Both the position numbers and the translations under genes were made by a program. The notes beneath the pieces are model-generated. The model saw only the letters and a list, made by a program, of their open reading frames with translations. It made no database searches and had not been told where the DNA came from. This document shows positions 33,240-44,005 of a DNA stretch of 64,000 nt, piece after piece (position 1 is the first letter of the stretch; each line of letters begins with the position of its first letter). The DNA lies in NCBI GenBank assembly GCA_015680685.1, contig MNCI01007639.1, positions 764,978 through 828,977 of the forward strand. The letters run 5' to 3'. This DNA is from Gnetum montanum. Lineage: Eukaryota > Streptophyta > Gnetopsida > Gnetales > Gnetaceae.

Positions 33240-35977
33240 GTGCCAAAATTTATTTTACCCACTTGTACTATGTTGGGATTCCCCCCTCCTTGGTTCAAAA
33301 CAATGTTCTTTTTGAAAAAAGTGGGTTTTGCTAAAAAAAATTCATAGTAGGGAAGGTTTGGATGGCTCGAGGGCATGACATCCATGCTAGGGGTATGACA
33401 CCCACACTAGAGATATGACATCCATGTTGGGGTTATAACACTCACACTAGGGGTATGACATCCACACTAGCTTTAGAAAAGTCTAGTAATTGCTATGAAT
33501 TTTCTACTAAAACCCAAACAACCATGCTAGGAGGGTATGATACCCATGTTATTATGAATTTTCTCAAAGCCCAAACATCCATGATGGGAGGCAGGATATG
33601 ATACCCATGCTAGCTTTAGAAAATCTAGCAACTACAATGAATTTTCTCAAAGCCCAAACATCCACACTAGTGGTGGGCATGGGGAGGGGGGGTTGGGGGT
33701 TGTTTTGGGGGGAAAGGGGTATGGTACCCATGCTAGCTTTATAAAATCCAACAACTACTATGAATTTTTTCAAAGCCCAAACACCCATGCTGGGGGGGGG
33801 GGGGGGGGGGGGGGTGTGTTGGTAACTTCTATGAATTTTCTCAAAGGCTAAACACCCATGTTAGAGGGGTATGATACCTATGCTAGGTTTCGAAAATCCA
33901 GCAACTACTATGAATTTTGTTAAATCCGAAACACCCATGTTGAGGGGTATGATACCCACACTGGCTTTAGAAAATCCAGCAACTTTTGTGAATTTTCTCA
34001 AAGCCCAACCACCCATGCTCAAGAGGGGGAGGGGGGAGGGGGATCAATGGTATGATACCCACACTAGCTTTAAAAAATGTAGCAAATATTATGAATTTTC
34101 TCAAAGCCCAAACACCCATGCTAGGAGGCTCTAATACCCATGCTAGCTTTACAAAATCTAGGTGAATTTTTTCAAAGCCCAAACACCCACACTAGGGGGT
34201 ATGATACCCATGATGGCTTTAGAAAATCCAGCAACTATTGTGAATTTTCTAAAAGCCCAAACATCCATGCTAGGTTTTGGTGGCAAAAAAATATTGTTAA
34301 AAATTTTTAAAATGTGTTATTATAAATTGAAGGTTTTGGATTTGCAAGAAACATTGGCAAACAAGAAATATGTTTAGATGTAGAATTTAGATGGATGTCA
34401 TCCTTCTAGCACCAAAAAACTATAATGCCTAGAAAATTCAATTACAGGAAAACTAAAAATTCCAACAAAATAGCTTTAATCCCAAATCCCAAGGGCCTCC
34501 AATAAACAAGATCTGAGGTATCCTAGATGGTCCAACAGATCACCCAGGAACTTAGAGAATATAAAACAAGGGTAATAAAATAACATGCAATGAAAATATA
34601 AAAAAAAATAAATGCATAGAATAAAAAATAAATCTAGGTTGCATAACAAAAAAAATTGTAAAATTTATTATGAAAAATAAAGAGAGTCTAGAAATGTGTA
34701 CAAGAGGTGCTTGAGGTCAATGGATGCTTGGAGTCCATTGAAGTAGGTAGCCTTGGATACCATAATTAGCTCCACGATCTAGATGTTTCACAACTCCCAA
34801 AAATGTGATACCTTGCTTCAATCCTTACCAAATCTATGGTGTTAGTGGTGCAAGGGGGATGAGATGTGTGGGGGTTTTATGCTACAAATAAGAGACATGC
34901 TAGGAGTCTCAAAGCCCAAGTTGCTTAGCATTGTTGTAGGACCACACATAATCTCAAGGGGGTAAAAGGGATCATAATGGATATAAGTTATGGGTTCCAC
35001 ACTAAAAATTGCTCCAAAAGCTTTTTATTTGCTAGGGATTCTCAAAGTTATGGAATTCAAAAATCATGAAACACTTTCATGATGCACAAGTTTGGGTTAT
35101 ATAGGTTTTATGGCCATGAATTTTGTTACAAATTTTGTTCCTAATTGTTAATAGATTGATGTTATGTGCAGTGTTGTAGATTGATGTTATGTATGATATG
35201 TTTTGATATCCCAAGGTACCAAAATCATTCCATTTACTAAAACTAGTAAATAGAAATTTTACCCATGTTGGGCCTTCTAATAGCAACACTGGGCCTATAG
35301 GAGCCACACTGGTGCATGGGCAAGTAGGGGTATGACATCCACACTAGGGGTATAACATCCACACTAGTTCTGTAGGAGCCACATTGGACCCATGTTGGAG
35401 CAACACTAAATCCATGATGGACCCATGCTTGAGCAATGATGGACCCACATTGGAGCAACATTGGACCCTTGTTGAAGTAATGCTAGATCTAAGTCAAATC
35501 AATGCTAGACCAACACTAGAGCAACACTAGGGGAAAGGTGCAACACTGGGAGGTAAGAGTAGCAATGGTTGGAGGTAAGAGCTATACCCCCCAACACTGG
35601 ACATGGCTAATTTCAGACCTCCCATGTGTTTCTAGCATAGTAAATGTTATACCCCATATAAAATCCATTAAAATGTCAATTTTGGTATTCCAAAAGGCAT
35701 TTTTAACCTTTATTCCCTTCCCCCCTCCCCTCCCTCTGGCGGCCACACCCCCCCCCCCCACAAGCCCAAATATATGCATGATATGGCTTTTTTCACTTGG
35801 TAGTTGAGGCTATGATCACTTATGAGGCATTTTTCAGCTCCAAAAGCTAATGTATGTGAAATTGCATCTCTTGGATGGCAATCCTAACATTGTACAATGA
35901 AGTTTTAGCCTTAGCTTGTGTGGGATGAGGATTACAATGCAAATAATATTACAACATGCAATTTTGGTGATGTTTCA
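33240..35977 (-). repeat. R5 5' LTR with expanded subrepeats
   Basis: It starts (minus) TGAAACATCACC at 35977; the inner end is placed near a TGGCACC sequence at about 33248. It aligns with 18411-21124 apart from the R4 insertion and the subrepeat expansion. A 23-G run is at 33792-33814 and a 12-C run near 35748. Confidence 0.6.
33470..34275. repeat. About ten degenerate copies of a 70-110-bp LTR subrepeat
   Basis: Each unit holds GCTTTAGAAAATCCAGCAAC, ATGAATTTTCTCAAAGCCC and GGGTATGATACCCATGC-like blocks. Related LTRs have a single copy (near 18640 and 35990). Confidence 0.8.
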
Positions 35978-37630
35978 TACATTGTCTTTAAAAAGTCCAA
36001 CAACTGGTATGAAAATTTTCAAACATCCAAATCACCTGCAATCACAACTATGGGTTTTGATGCCAAGGAAATGGGTGATAACATTAGCTTTCTTAAGTAG
36101 GAAATTTTCAATAAATTTTAAAAGATTTTTTTGTGTGAATCTAAGATCTTTTAACTTGCAAAAATGTTATTGAAATGGAAAAATAGGATTGGAAGTAGAA
36201 CTTGGAAGGAGGCCCATCTACTAACATCAAAAAATTGTTATGCCTACAAAATTCAATTGCTGAAAAATCAAAGATCATTAGCGTAGAATAGTTTTAACCT
36301 TGGATCCCAAGGACCTCTGAGAAAGAGGATCCAATGCATCCTAGATGATCTTGTCAATCACCTAGGGACTTTAAAAGTGTAAATAGGGTAAACAAAATGT
36401 AAAATATTGCAAATTTGTTCTAAGAAATAAATGGACAAAATAAAATTGAATAACTTTGCATAGCAAATGAACTATGAATTTTATTACAATGAAAATATTT
36501 TAAATAAAAAAAAGTTTAGAATTTGTATAGATGGTGCCTAGATGCACAAGGAGTTTACTTTGGTGGAATTTGAAGCCAGTTGAAGTTGGTAGTCTTATAC
36601 CACAATCAAATCCATGATCCAGGTACTTCCCAACTCCCAAAACTAAAACTCCTTATAGGCCTTTCTCATAGATCTATAGTGTTGGTTATGTGGTTGGGGG
36701 CTGGTAAGGTACATGAAGGAATTTTATCACAAAATGGATACCATGCTAAAAGTCTTGATGCCCAAGTAGTCTAGTGTTGCTCCAAAAATCTCACACAAGC
36801 CTCAAGGTTATGGGTGTTTTGCAATGACCAAAGGTTTCATGCTCAAGAATTATCAAAAGTTTTTTGTTTTCTCTCTTACAAAGTGGCATAATTCAAAAAG
36901 AAAAGAACCAAAGAACCTTTTTTGAATGTTGGAAATAGGCTTATATAGGTTATATAGTTGCTAAATTTTTGCTTTAAATTTCTACCATGATTACTAACAG
37001 ATTAATGTCATGTGTAGGTGTGGTAGATGTTTGATTCCAATGTAGCTACTATTTATGGTAAGTTTTGATACCCTAAGACACCAAAACCATGCTAGTTTTC
37101 AAAAATAGTAAATGGACTTTTCATTCACACTGGCTTCTCCCACCCACATCGACCTTTTGGTAGCAATGGTGGAGTTGTGGAAGTAATGCTGAAATTTGAT
37201 GAAACATGAAACTTCAACCACTCCAACATTGACCTTGATTTGGAAACGCTAAAGGTTATTGGAAACTATGTTGGCCATTGTTGGAAATATGAAAATCAAA
37301 CCTCCCCAACACTAGGGATAGGTGGTTCTAGTGTATTTGAGTCTATACCCCCACAAAAACCCATGAAAATGCCAATTTTGGTAGTCTAAAAGGCATTCTT
37401 AACCTTTCCAAGACAAAAAAAATAGACACGATATGACTTTTTCCACTTGGGGATTAAGGCTATGACAACTTAGAAGGCATTTTTTTAGCTCCCAAACTTA
37501 ACATATGTGAAATTGCACCTCATGGATTTCATTCGTCAAATTTTACAATAAAATTTTAGCCTTGGGTTTCATGGGGTGAAATTTACAATGCTAAAATGAT
37601 TACAACATGCATTTTCTTGGTCATGTTTCA
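35978..37630 (-). repeat. Second, truncated LTR of the R3/R5 family
   Basis: It begins at a position corresponding to the middle of the other LTRs (AAAGTCCAACAACTGG) and ends ATGTTTCA at 37630, the outer LTR end. No PPT lies beyond it. It is probably the outer part of the LTR into which R5 inserted. Confidence 0.6.
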
Positions 37631-37689
37631 ATTTATGGTAGGTAATTCTATATGATCTAAAGATTTTTTTTATGATCATATGTAAATGT

Positions 37690-38960
37690 GCTAGCATCAA
37701 TAGAATACAAAGATGTCCTTGACTAGCTCAACACCAAGCTACGTCATCTCTAATACATCAAGAGATACACATTCCTATTCATAATCATGAGATAGTCATC
37801 TCAACAGACAAATAGATTCCAAGTATTTCCTGCATAGATCAAGAAGCTTATCCTTATCAACTTAGTGAAAAACTAGCTAATATTAAAATTGAACCTATGG
37901 ATAAGCCTACAATCCCTTTTCCTCCTCTAAAATCAATTATCACTACAAATTTGATAGACTTAAAGTAATGACTCTATTTCTAATATTAAGTTTGTTAATC
38001 TATGCTTTGGAGAACTTGACATATCCTCACCTGAAAAGGAGTCATATTATTCTTCCCATTCAACTACTTGAAAATTCATTGCAAACATAATAACAATAGA
38101 CACTTAAGTTTCCAAATGCGTTCTTCTTGTTTATCACTTTCTAACTAGTAGACATCTACTAGTACCTATTAGAAAACACTTTATGCTCTCCTTTTGTTGG
38201 TTGTTATCATCAAACATTGATGATTATAAAACAAATTAATGTCAATGCTCTCCATCATTTTCTATGAGCTTTATGATGTATGATGGTTTTAGACAAAGGA
38301 CTATACTACATCGTAATGATTTGAGGTTGTACATCATTGACACTTGTTTGTTTCTTTCTAAGTGGTGGATGTCTATTAATACTTATCAAGTATCATATTC
38401 AATCTTAATGTTAAACTTTTATTTTAACTCTTTCTTAATCACTTATTATTTGCAATAAATGTTAGATTAATAGATGATTATTGATGTCATCACATGATAT
38501 CAAGTTTATAACTATCAAAAATAATAAAAATGGTTAACTTAGAATGATGTGAAAAATAAGGTTTATTTTCATAAATAGTCTTTATAACTAACTCACATCA
38601 TAATATTCAATGTAACACTTTGTTTCTTTGGAACATCAAACATAATATTTTACAAAGAATCTCTTCTATGTCAAACACAAATAACATAGAGAACTAACAT
38701 CAAGGAAGCCACTTCTTTGCTGGTCTTTGATATTGATATTAAAGGACCACCTCCTCAAATGCTATAAGTAGACATCAGACTTCCCAAGCATTGGCAGAGT
38801 GGAGGTCTAAAGTCTACTTCCAAAGAAACATCAACTGACTTTTCTCCACCTCTCACAAATAATGTTGCCATAACCTTAACATGTGATTCTTACCAAAGAT
38901 ATGCATCTCTTATCTATATTCATTTGCAAGAGATTACTGTTGTGGTAAGGATCATTGTAA
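37690..38960 (+). pseudogene. Unrecognised decayed coding-like stretch
   Basis: Several plus-strand frames stay open longer than the AT-rich surroundings would suggest. About 37700-37968 contains KLANIKIEPMDKPTIPFPP; 38264-38458 is an open frame from ATG; about 38720-38955 contains FDIDIKGPPPQML and VDIRLPKHWQSGG. The frames look like pieces of one protein split by small indels. I considered an endogenous pararetrovirus or gag fragment but see no diagnostic motif. Identity is open. Confidence 0.25.
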
Positions 38961-41465
38961 TATAAGATCTAACACAACATAACATGAAATTAAGCTAGAG
39001 AATCTCATGGCTATCAAATGGTCTAGAAAAGCTAATTTTTAACTAATTTTCCTCAAATTAAAAAAGAACTTGTAAATCATTGGAAAAATCTAATAATTTG
39101 AGTTAAACATTTTTGCCAAATATTAGTAGGTATTAAGCAAATAGAGAAATGTGCACACATGAAATATCTATGAGAAAATAAAAGAAAAAACATGTAGAAA
39201 GTATGTATAACCTAAAATAAAATAAAATAGGGTGCTAAACAACATAGAAAAAATCATGCATGTGGCAGGCAATAAAATTGTTTGGAAAATAGTATGATAA
39301 ACAAAGTAGATTTATTTTGTTAATGTACAAATTCTAAGAGGGAAAATGCTATAAAAAAATCTAAAGTAGATCTAGATAACACTATAAATACAAATGACTG
39401 AAATGGTTATATCTAAATTACAAGAAATATTAGAGAATGAGAACCTACTAAAGAAATTCAATGATGTGCACCAAGGATTAGGGTCATCTAACAAGGAGCT
39501 ATGTTATCCCATTCTTTCTCTGATACATGTCCCCAATATAAATTTGATGAGTATAATTACATATTTAGCATCTAACCGAGTAGAAGGATAGATTAGATTG
39601 GTGTATTAACCTAATTCTAAGTAATTTTCCATGTAATAGAAGAATAGCATGAAGAGTATATAAGGTGTCACCAGAAAAAAGGGAAAGAGAAATCAAAGAA
39701 TATGATATATCTAAAGGAATGGTAATTATTCTATAGAAAGGTGAAGACTTTGTAAAGAATATCCAAATTATCAAGTGTAAAGAATGCTAATTATGTTGAA
39801 TAGCATAGAAAGAGAGCTTAAGAGTCAAGCCAAAGTACTATCTAAAAGCACAAATTGAAAGTTTCAAAAGCCAACCAATATTATCAATCCTTTTCTATTT
39901 AGGAATATCCTCCTATTTATAGGCTAAAAATGCCTCATAGAGGATTAAGAATACTACATTATGACCCACAAAATCTTTTGAAATATTTTAGAAAGTTTTG
40001 AATAAGAGAATTAACATGTAGATAATTGTCATGATACCAAACATCAAAAGTGAGATTGATGCTAAACATTGAAAAGCTAATATGTTGCAAAAGAAAAATT
40101 TAATGCTAAATGTAAAAGTTGAAAATAGAATTAATATTGGAGATGATGTTGAACATTGACACTAAAAGCTACAAATGATGAATAAAAAATGATGCTACTA
40201 ATGATGCAAGACATCACTTCTGGTAAGCTTATGATAGAAATCTAAAAAGTATGTTTCAGATTATGTAGGACATTAAATATATATTGCTAAAGGTGACTCT
40301 AAGCTAAGAAGTCATAGAATGTACCTAGAATTATGACTTATACAAAAAAGGCAAAGTTGGTACAACATAGCCTCTTCTTGATCGATATTACTGAAAAGCT
40401 AAAGGAAATTTCATAAAAAAAAAAGACATTAGTCGATAGGTACCTACACGATAACTAAATAAAGCAAGATAATAGAGTAAAAAATAAAATACATTATCGA
40501 TACACCTACAGTGAAGTGCTACATCATAGAAGTAAGGTGTGATTAGATCCTAGAAAGCACGTATGAAAATATAGAAATTTATTTCCTAATCCACTCAATT
40601 TTTTCAATCCTAACCTGATTGAAGTATAGTAGAAACATTCATTTGGCCTCACCAATGTAGAGAATGAAAAGAAAATGAGATAGAAAAAGAAAGAGATATA
40701 GCAAAAAGCTAAAAGAGAAAGTAATAAAAGTTTAAAAATGCATGTTAGGAACATCATCAATATACTAATGTTGAACTCTTTCTTACCTCACTCATATTTA
40801 GATTTCACACTCCTTATATCATTCTACCCTCAACATTCTCTTACTAGATGAGGAAAGAGAAACTTGTTTAGTCTTACTAATGTTAAATATAAAGATGAAT
40901 GAATATAGATGAGGAGAGGGGATGACAGGAAGAAGAGAGAAATATATTACAGGAGAGTAAAAATAATAGAATGTAAAAATAAAAAGTAAAATAATAAGGA
41001 AAAATAAGGACATCACCTATATACATGTCATGAGCACATTCCTATGTCATAGAAGTAGAGCATGGAGAAATCCTACACACTATATTTGAAAAAATGATGT
41101 CATATATATATTTTTGAAGTAACCCCTTCCTATCCCACTTAATAATACACTTAACCATACCCTCACATGAAGCAATGAGATATTCAGTTACTCTAAATAT
41201 CACTGGTTCTACCGAGTACATAGAATTGAATGTAATAGATAACATAGAAAAATATGAATAAAATAAATAGTTAAATCATAGAATATGAGATATAGAGGGG
41301 CTATTGGAAACAATATATAGCAGAAAAACATAGATTAAAGTAACCTATTATCCCAACATAGTATGTATTTTGTAGCAGTACAGAAGTTAGTAAAAAGTAA
41401 ACTTCCACTAGGAAAACACTTGTTCATCTCTAAAAAGTAAATAAGGTCTATGTTGTAGTTTAGTT
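38961..41465. other. AT-rich non-coding stretch
   Basis: I see no gene, LTR end or array. It may be the 3' untranslated part and LTR of the element that supplied the integrase fragment at 41466-41950, but I could not find its boundaries. Confidence 0.3.
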
Positions 41466-41950
41466 ACATGTAGTAGTGCTTGAAAAAGCTTCTATTAACA
41501 TGATCTAGAAATTGATGTCTTTCTAGATCAAACAAAATGTAGGCATCATTTTGTAGAGACTAAACCACTAGAAAAGGATCCTACCAATTGGAAGAAAACA
41601 TTGTATCTCTAAAATTTAAAAAATCAGAAAGAACAAAATCACCCTCATGAATTTCTTTTAATTGGACATGTCTAGAGTGGTAATGCTAAATATCTTTTTG
41701 ATATTCATGTAGGTGTTAAAGAGTAGCTTATTGATGTTCTTCAAGAAGATCCAACTCAATACATCACATGTTGTTATCCTAATCTAAGCACTAATCATGA
41801 ATAGTAACATAAAGAGATGGCATAAAAAGATAACCTAGTATGATTACCTCAAAATCATAGGTTAAAAATTATGAATTATGAATAGTAGCTATACAAAAAT
41901 TGGTATGATAGACCAACAAGGCATGAGATACATGTATGTGCCAAATGTGT
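41466..41950 (-). pseudogene. int: Ty3/gypsy integrase C-terminal fragment
   Basis: The minus strand reads ALLVYHTNFCIATIHNS (matching the gypsy ALWAYRTT..T..SPF segment), then IELDLLEEHQ, IHEGDFVLSDFLNFR and finally DPFLVV and HVNRSFFKHYYM, matching the usual GPFxV...VNGxRLKxY end. It has stops and small frame changes. It is cut at the right by the R7 LTR. Integrase inserts retroelement cDNA; this copy is dead. Confidence 0.7.
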
Positions 41951-41958
41951 TGGATTTT

Positions 41959-42807
41959 TTATGAGCAATGAGGTACCCCTACGCCCAACCATATGAATCA
42001 CAAGCATTCATGCATGATCTAGTCAAATTCCATTAATGGAACTAGTTATTGCATCTAGATTGCTATGCCTTGATCATAGTTCATTATCTTTCCACTTGGA
42101 CTGGTGGTAGCTTTATCACATATGGTTTAGTCTAGAGTGAGGCATATGATTTTTATTATTTTATATTTTATAGTTCTATGATTAACAATAGGTTGAAACT
42201 CAATTTATAATTAATTAAACTAATGTAATTGCTAATTAATAATCAACTACCCTAACACAAGTATCCAATTCCACTTCCCATGCACATCCTGAACACATAT
42301 AATGCTGTTGGGTTCCCAAATGTTAAGCATTGCTAGGATTACCAAGAGTCATATGCATGCTCAAAGTGATCGTACTTATGTGCTTAATTAATTAACATGC
42401 ATGAAAATGTAAATATTAACTAAGTACATGAAAAGTAAATTTCATGGAAAGTAAATCTAATCTAAGTCAAAGTGTTGCAATGAATAAGAATCAATCTCAA
42501 TCTTATTGTCACTCATGGAATATGTCCAAGTACATTGCCAGTCGAATAAGACTTTGTACAACTGACTTAGATCCACTCTATGAGCACTCACTGACTATTC
42601 TCTAAGATTACATAATAAAACTATAAGAATTCAGCTACTCATTTAACAAAACTATGAAAAATTAATGCAAAACTGATTAGAAATTATGAGCCGGAGCACT
42701 ATATTTATAGGTTGGCGTATATTCCATGACATCAGATTTTTGACATCACATCTTGGCTCCAACATTGCATATCCAATGTCAAAGCAAATGAAAAACATGA
42801 TTCATCA
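41959..42807 (-). repeat. R7 3' LTR, 849 bp
   Basis: Plus-strand ends are TTATGAGCAATGAGG (first G of TG mutated) and TTCATCA. A TATA box, CCTATAAATATAG on minus, lies near 42697-42712. Left flank ATTTT. TGACATCA-type boxes occur in U3. Confidence 0.8.
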
Positions 42808-42817
42808 TACCCCCACA
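42808..42817 (-). other. R7 polypurine tract
   Basis: TGTGGGGGTA on the minus strand directly precedes the LTR start TGATGAATC. Confidence 0.75.
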
Positions 42818-43008
42818 ATTAAATGAAAACTCATCCTCAAGTGAAGAAGAAGAGAAACAAGTTTTTTATAAAATATTGAAAAGGAATGGGATTATTAACT
42901 GACATACAAATTGACTCAAGTGGAATAGACAGACTCTAAGTGCCCAAGTGTATGGAGTTGTAATCTTTACAAAATTAGGCATTCATGATAAGAGAAGTGA
43001 ACACCCTA

Positions 43009-43825
43009 TGATGAGTGGTGAGGTACCCCTACACTCAACCATATGATTACGAGCGTTACATGCATGATTCGGTCAAACTTCGCAAATGGACTAGTTATCG
43101 CATCTAGACAATTAGCCTTAGGTCGCAGTTTGTTGTCTTCCCATCTGGACTAGTGTTAACTTTGTCACATATGGTTTAATCTAGAATGAGGTGTATGATG
43201 TGTTCTATGCTAATGCTACTCTTGAAGGCAATGGAAGATAATATTAACTAAGATAAGCTAAGAGAGAAGGGTGAGAGAGAATCTAAGATAGCCTAAGTGC
43301 GATGAGCATCCATTCCTTGACCATCCGTACACATCTTGGACTTCGTGCATGACTACCACTAGGATTACCAAGCGCAAATCCTAGGTACACTACTGGGTTA
43401 CCAAGTAGTCACACTTAAATGCTTGTAATCAAGTTGTACTCATTCCGCGTTTAACAGGAGTTTAGGGTAAGAAGGTATTAACTAAGAAAGCATTAAATAA
43501 CAATTAAATAAATAATTAAGCTAAGTGAATGCTGTAATGATGAAGTAATCTCAATCTTTAATTCTGGTCATGTGTGTGTCCAAGTATGTCACACTCAAAT
43601 AAGGATGTCATACAATTACAATCATCACACTGTAGGCATACACTGGGAGGAAAAAGGGTTGAGAGGAAAAATGAAACTAAAATAAAAACTAACCCTAAAA
43701 CTACTGATCAAGAACTGTCTATCAGAACTGTCTACCTCTTATTTATAGATGAGAAGACAGGCTGCAATATCATGTATGCAATATCACATATGCGATATCA
43801 CGGTTAACTAAATGGTAACTCATCA
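43009..43825 (-). repeat. R8 3' LTR, 817 bp
   Basis: TGATGAGTGGTGAGG at the left and GTAACTCATCA at the right, closely matching 50837-51625. TATA (CTATAAATAAGAGG on minus) is near 43737-43750. An extra AATATC/CGATATC stretch near 43765-43800 accounts for most of the length difference from the 5' LTR. Confidence 0.9.
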
Positions 43826-44005
43826 TACCCACACGACTGAATGAAAAATCGTCCTCAAGTTACAGTGAGAATAAGCTCCATTGATTACACAATGGATAGA
43901 TACAGAATTATTGGATGGTAAAAATGGGTTTATGCTGCAGTGTGGAGTCAAAAAAAATTGAGACACAACACAAAGAATATGCTACAGCTACAAAATTGGT
44001 GGAAC

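Larger units (their letters stand above)
21125..33240 (-). mobile_element. R5: pol-less relative of R1, internal region, with a large foreign insertion
   Basis: Reading on the minus strand from 33240: leader, gag-pro (33110-29600), tandem repeats (29505-29285), a 6.3-kb foreign block, repeat remnants (22960-22893), about 1.7 kb of unidentified sequence, and a PPT next to the LTR at 21124. The order matches R1, and again no RT or integrase is visible. Boundaries of the foreign block are approximate. Confidence 0.6.

Noticed and set aside
37690-38960. Endogenous pararetrovirus
   Set aside because: No movement-protein, protease or RT motif that I can point to; left as unidentified.
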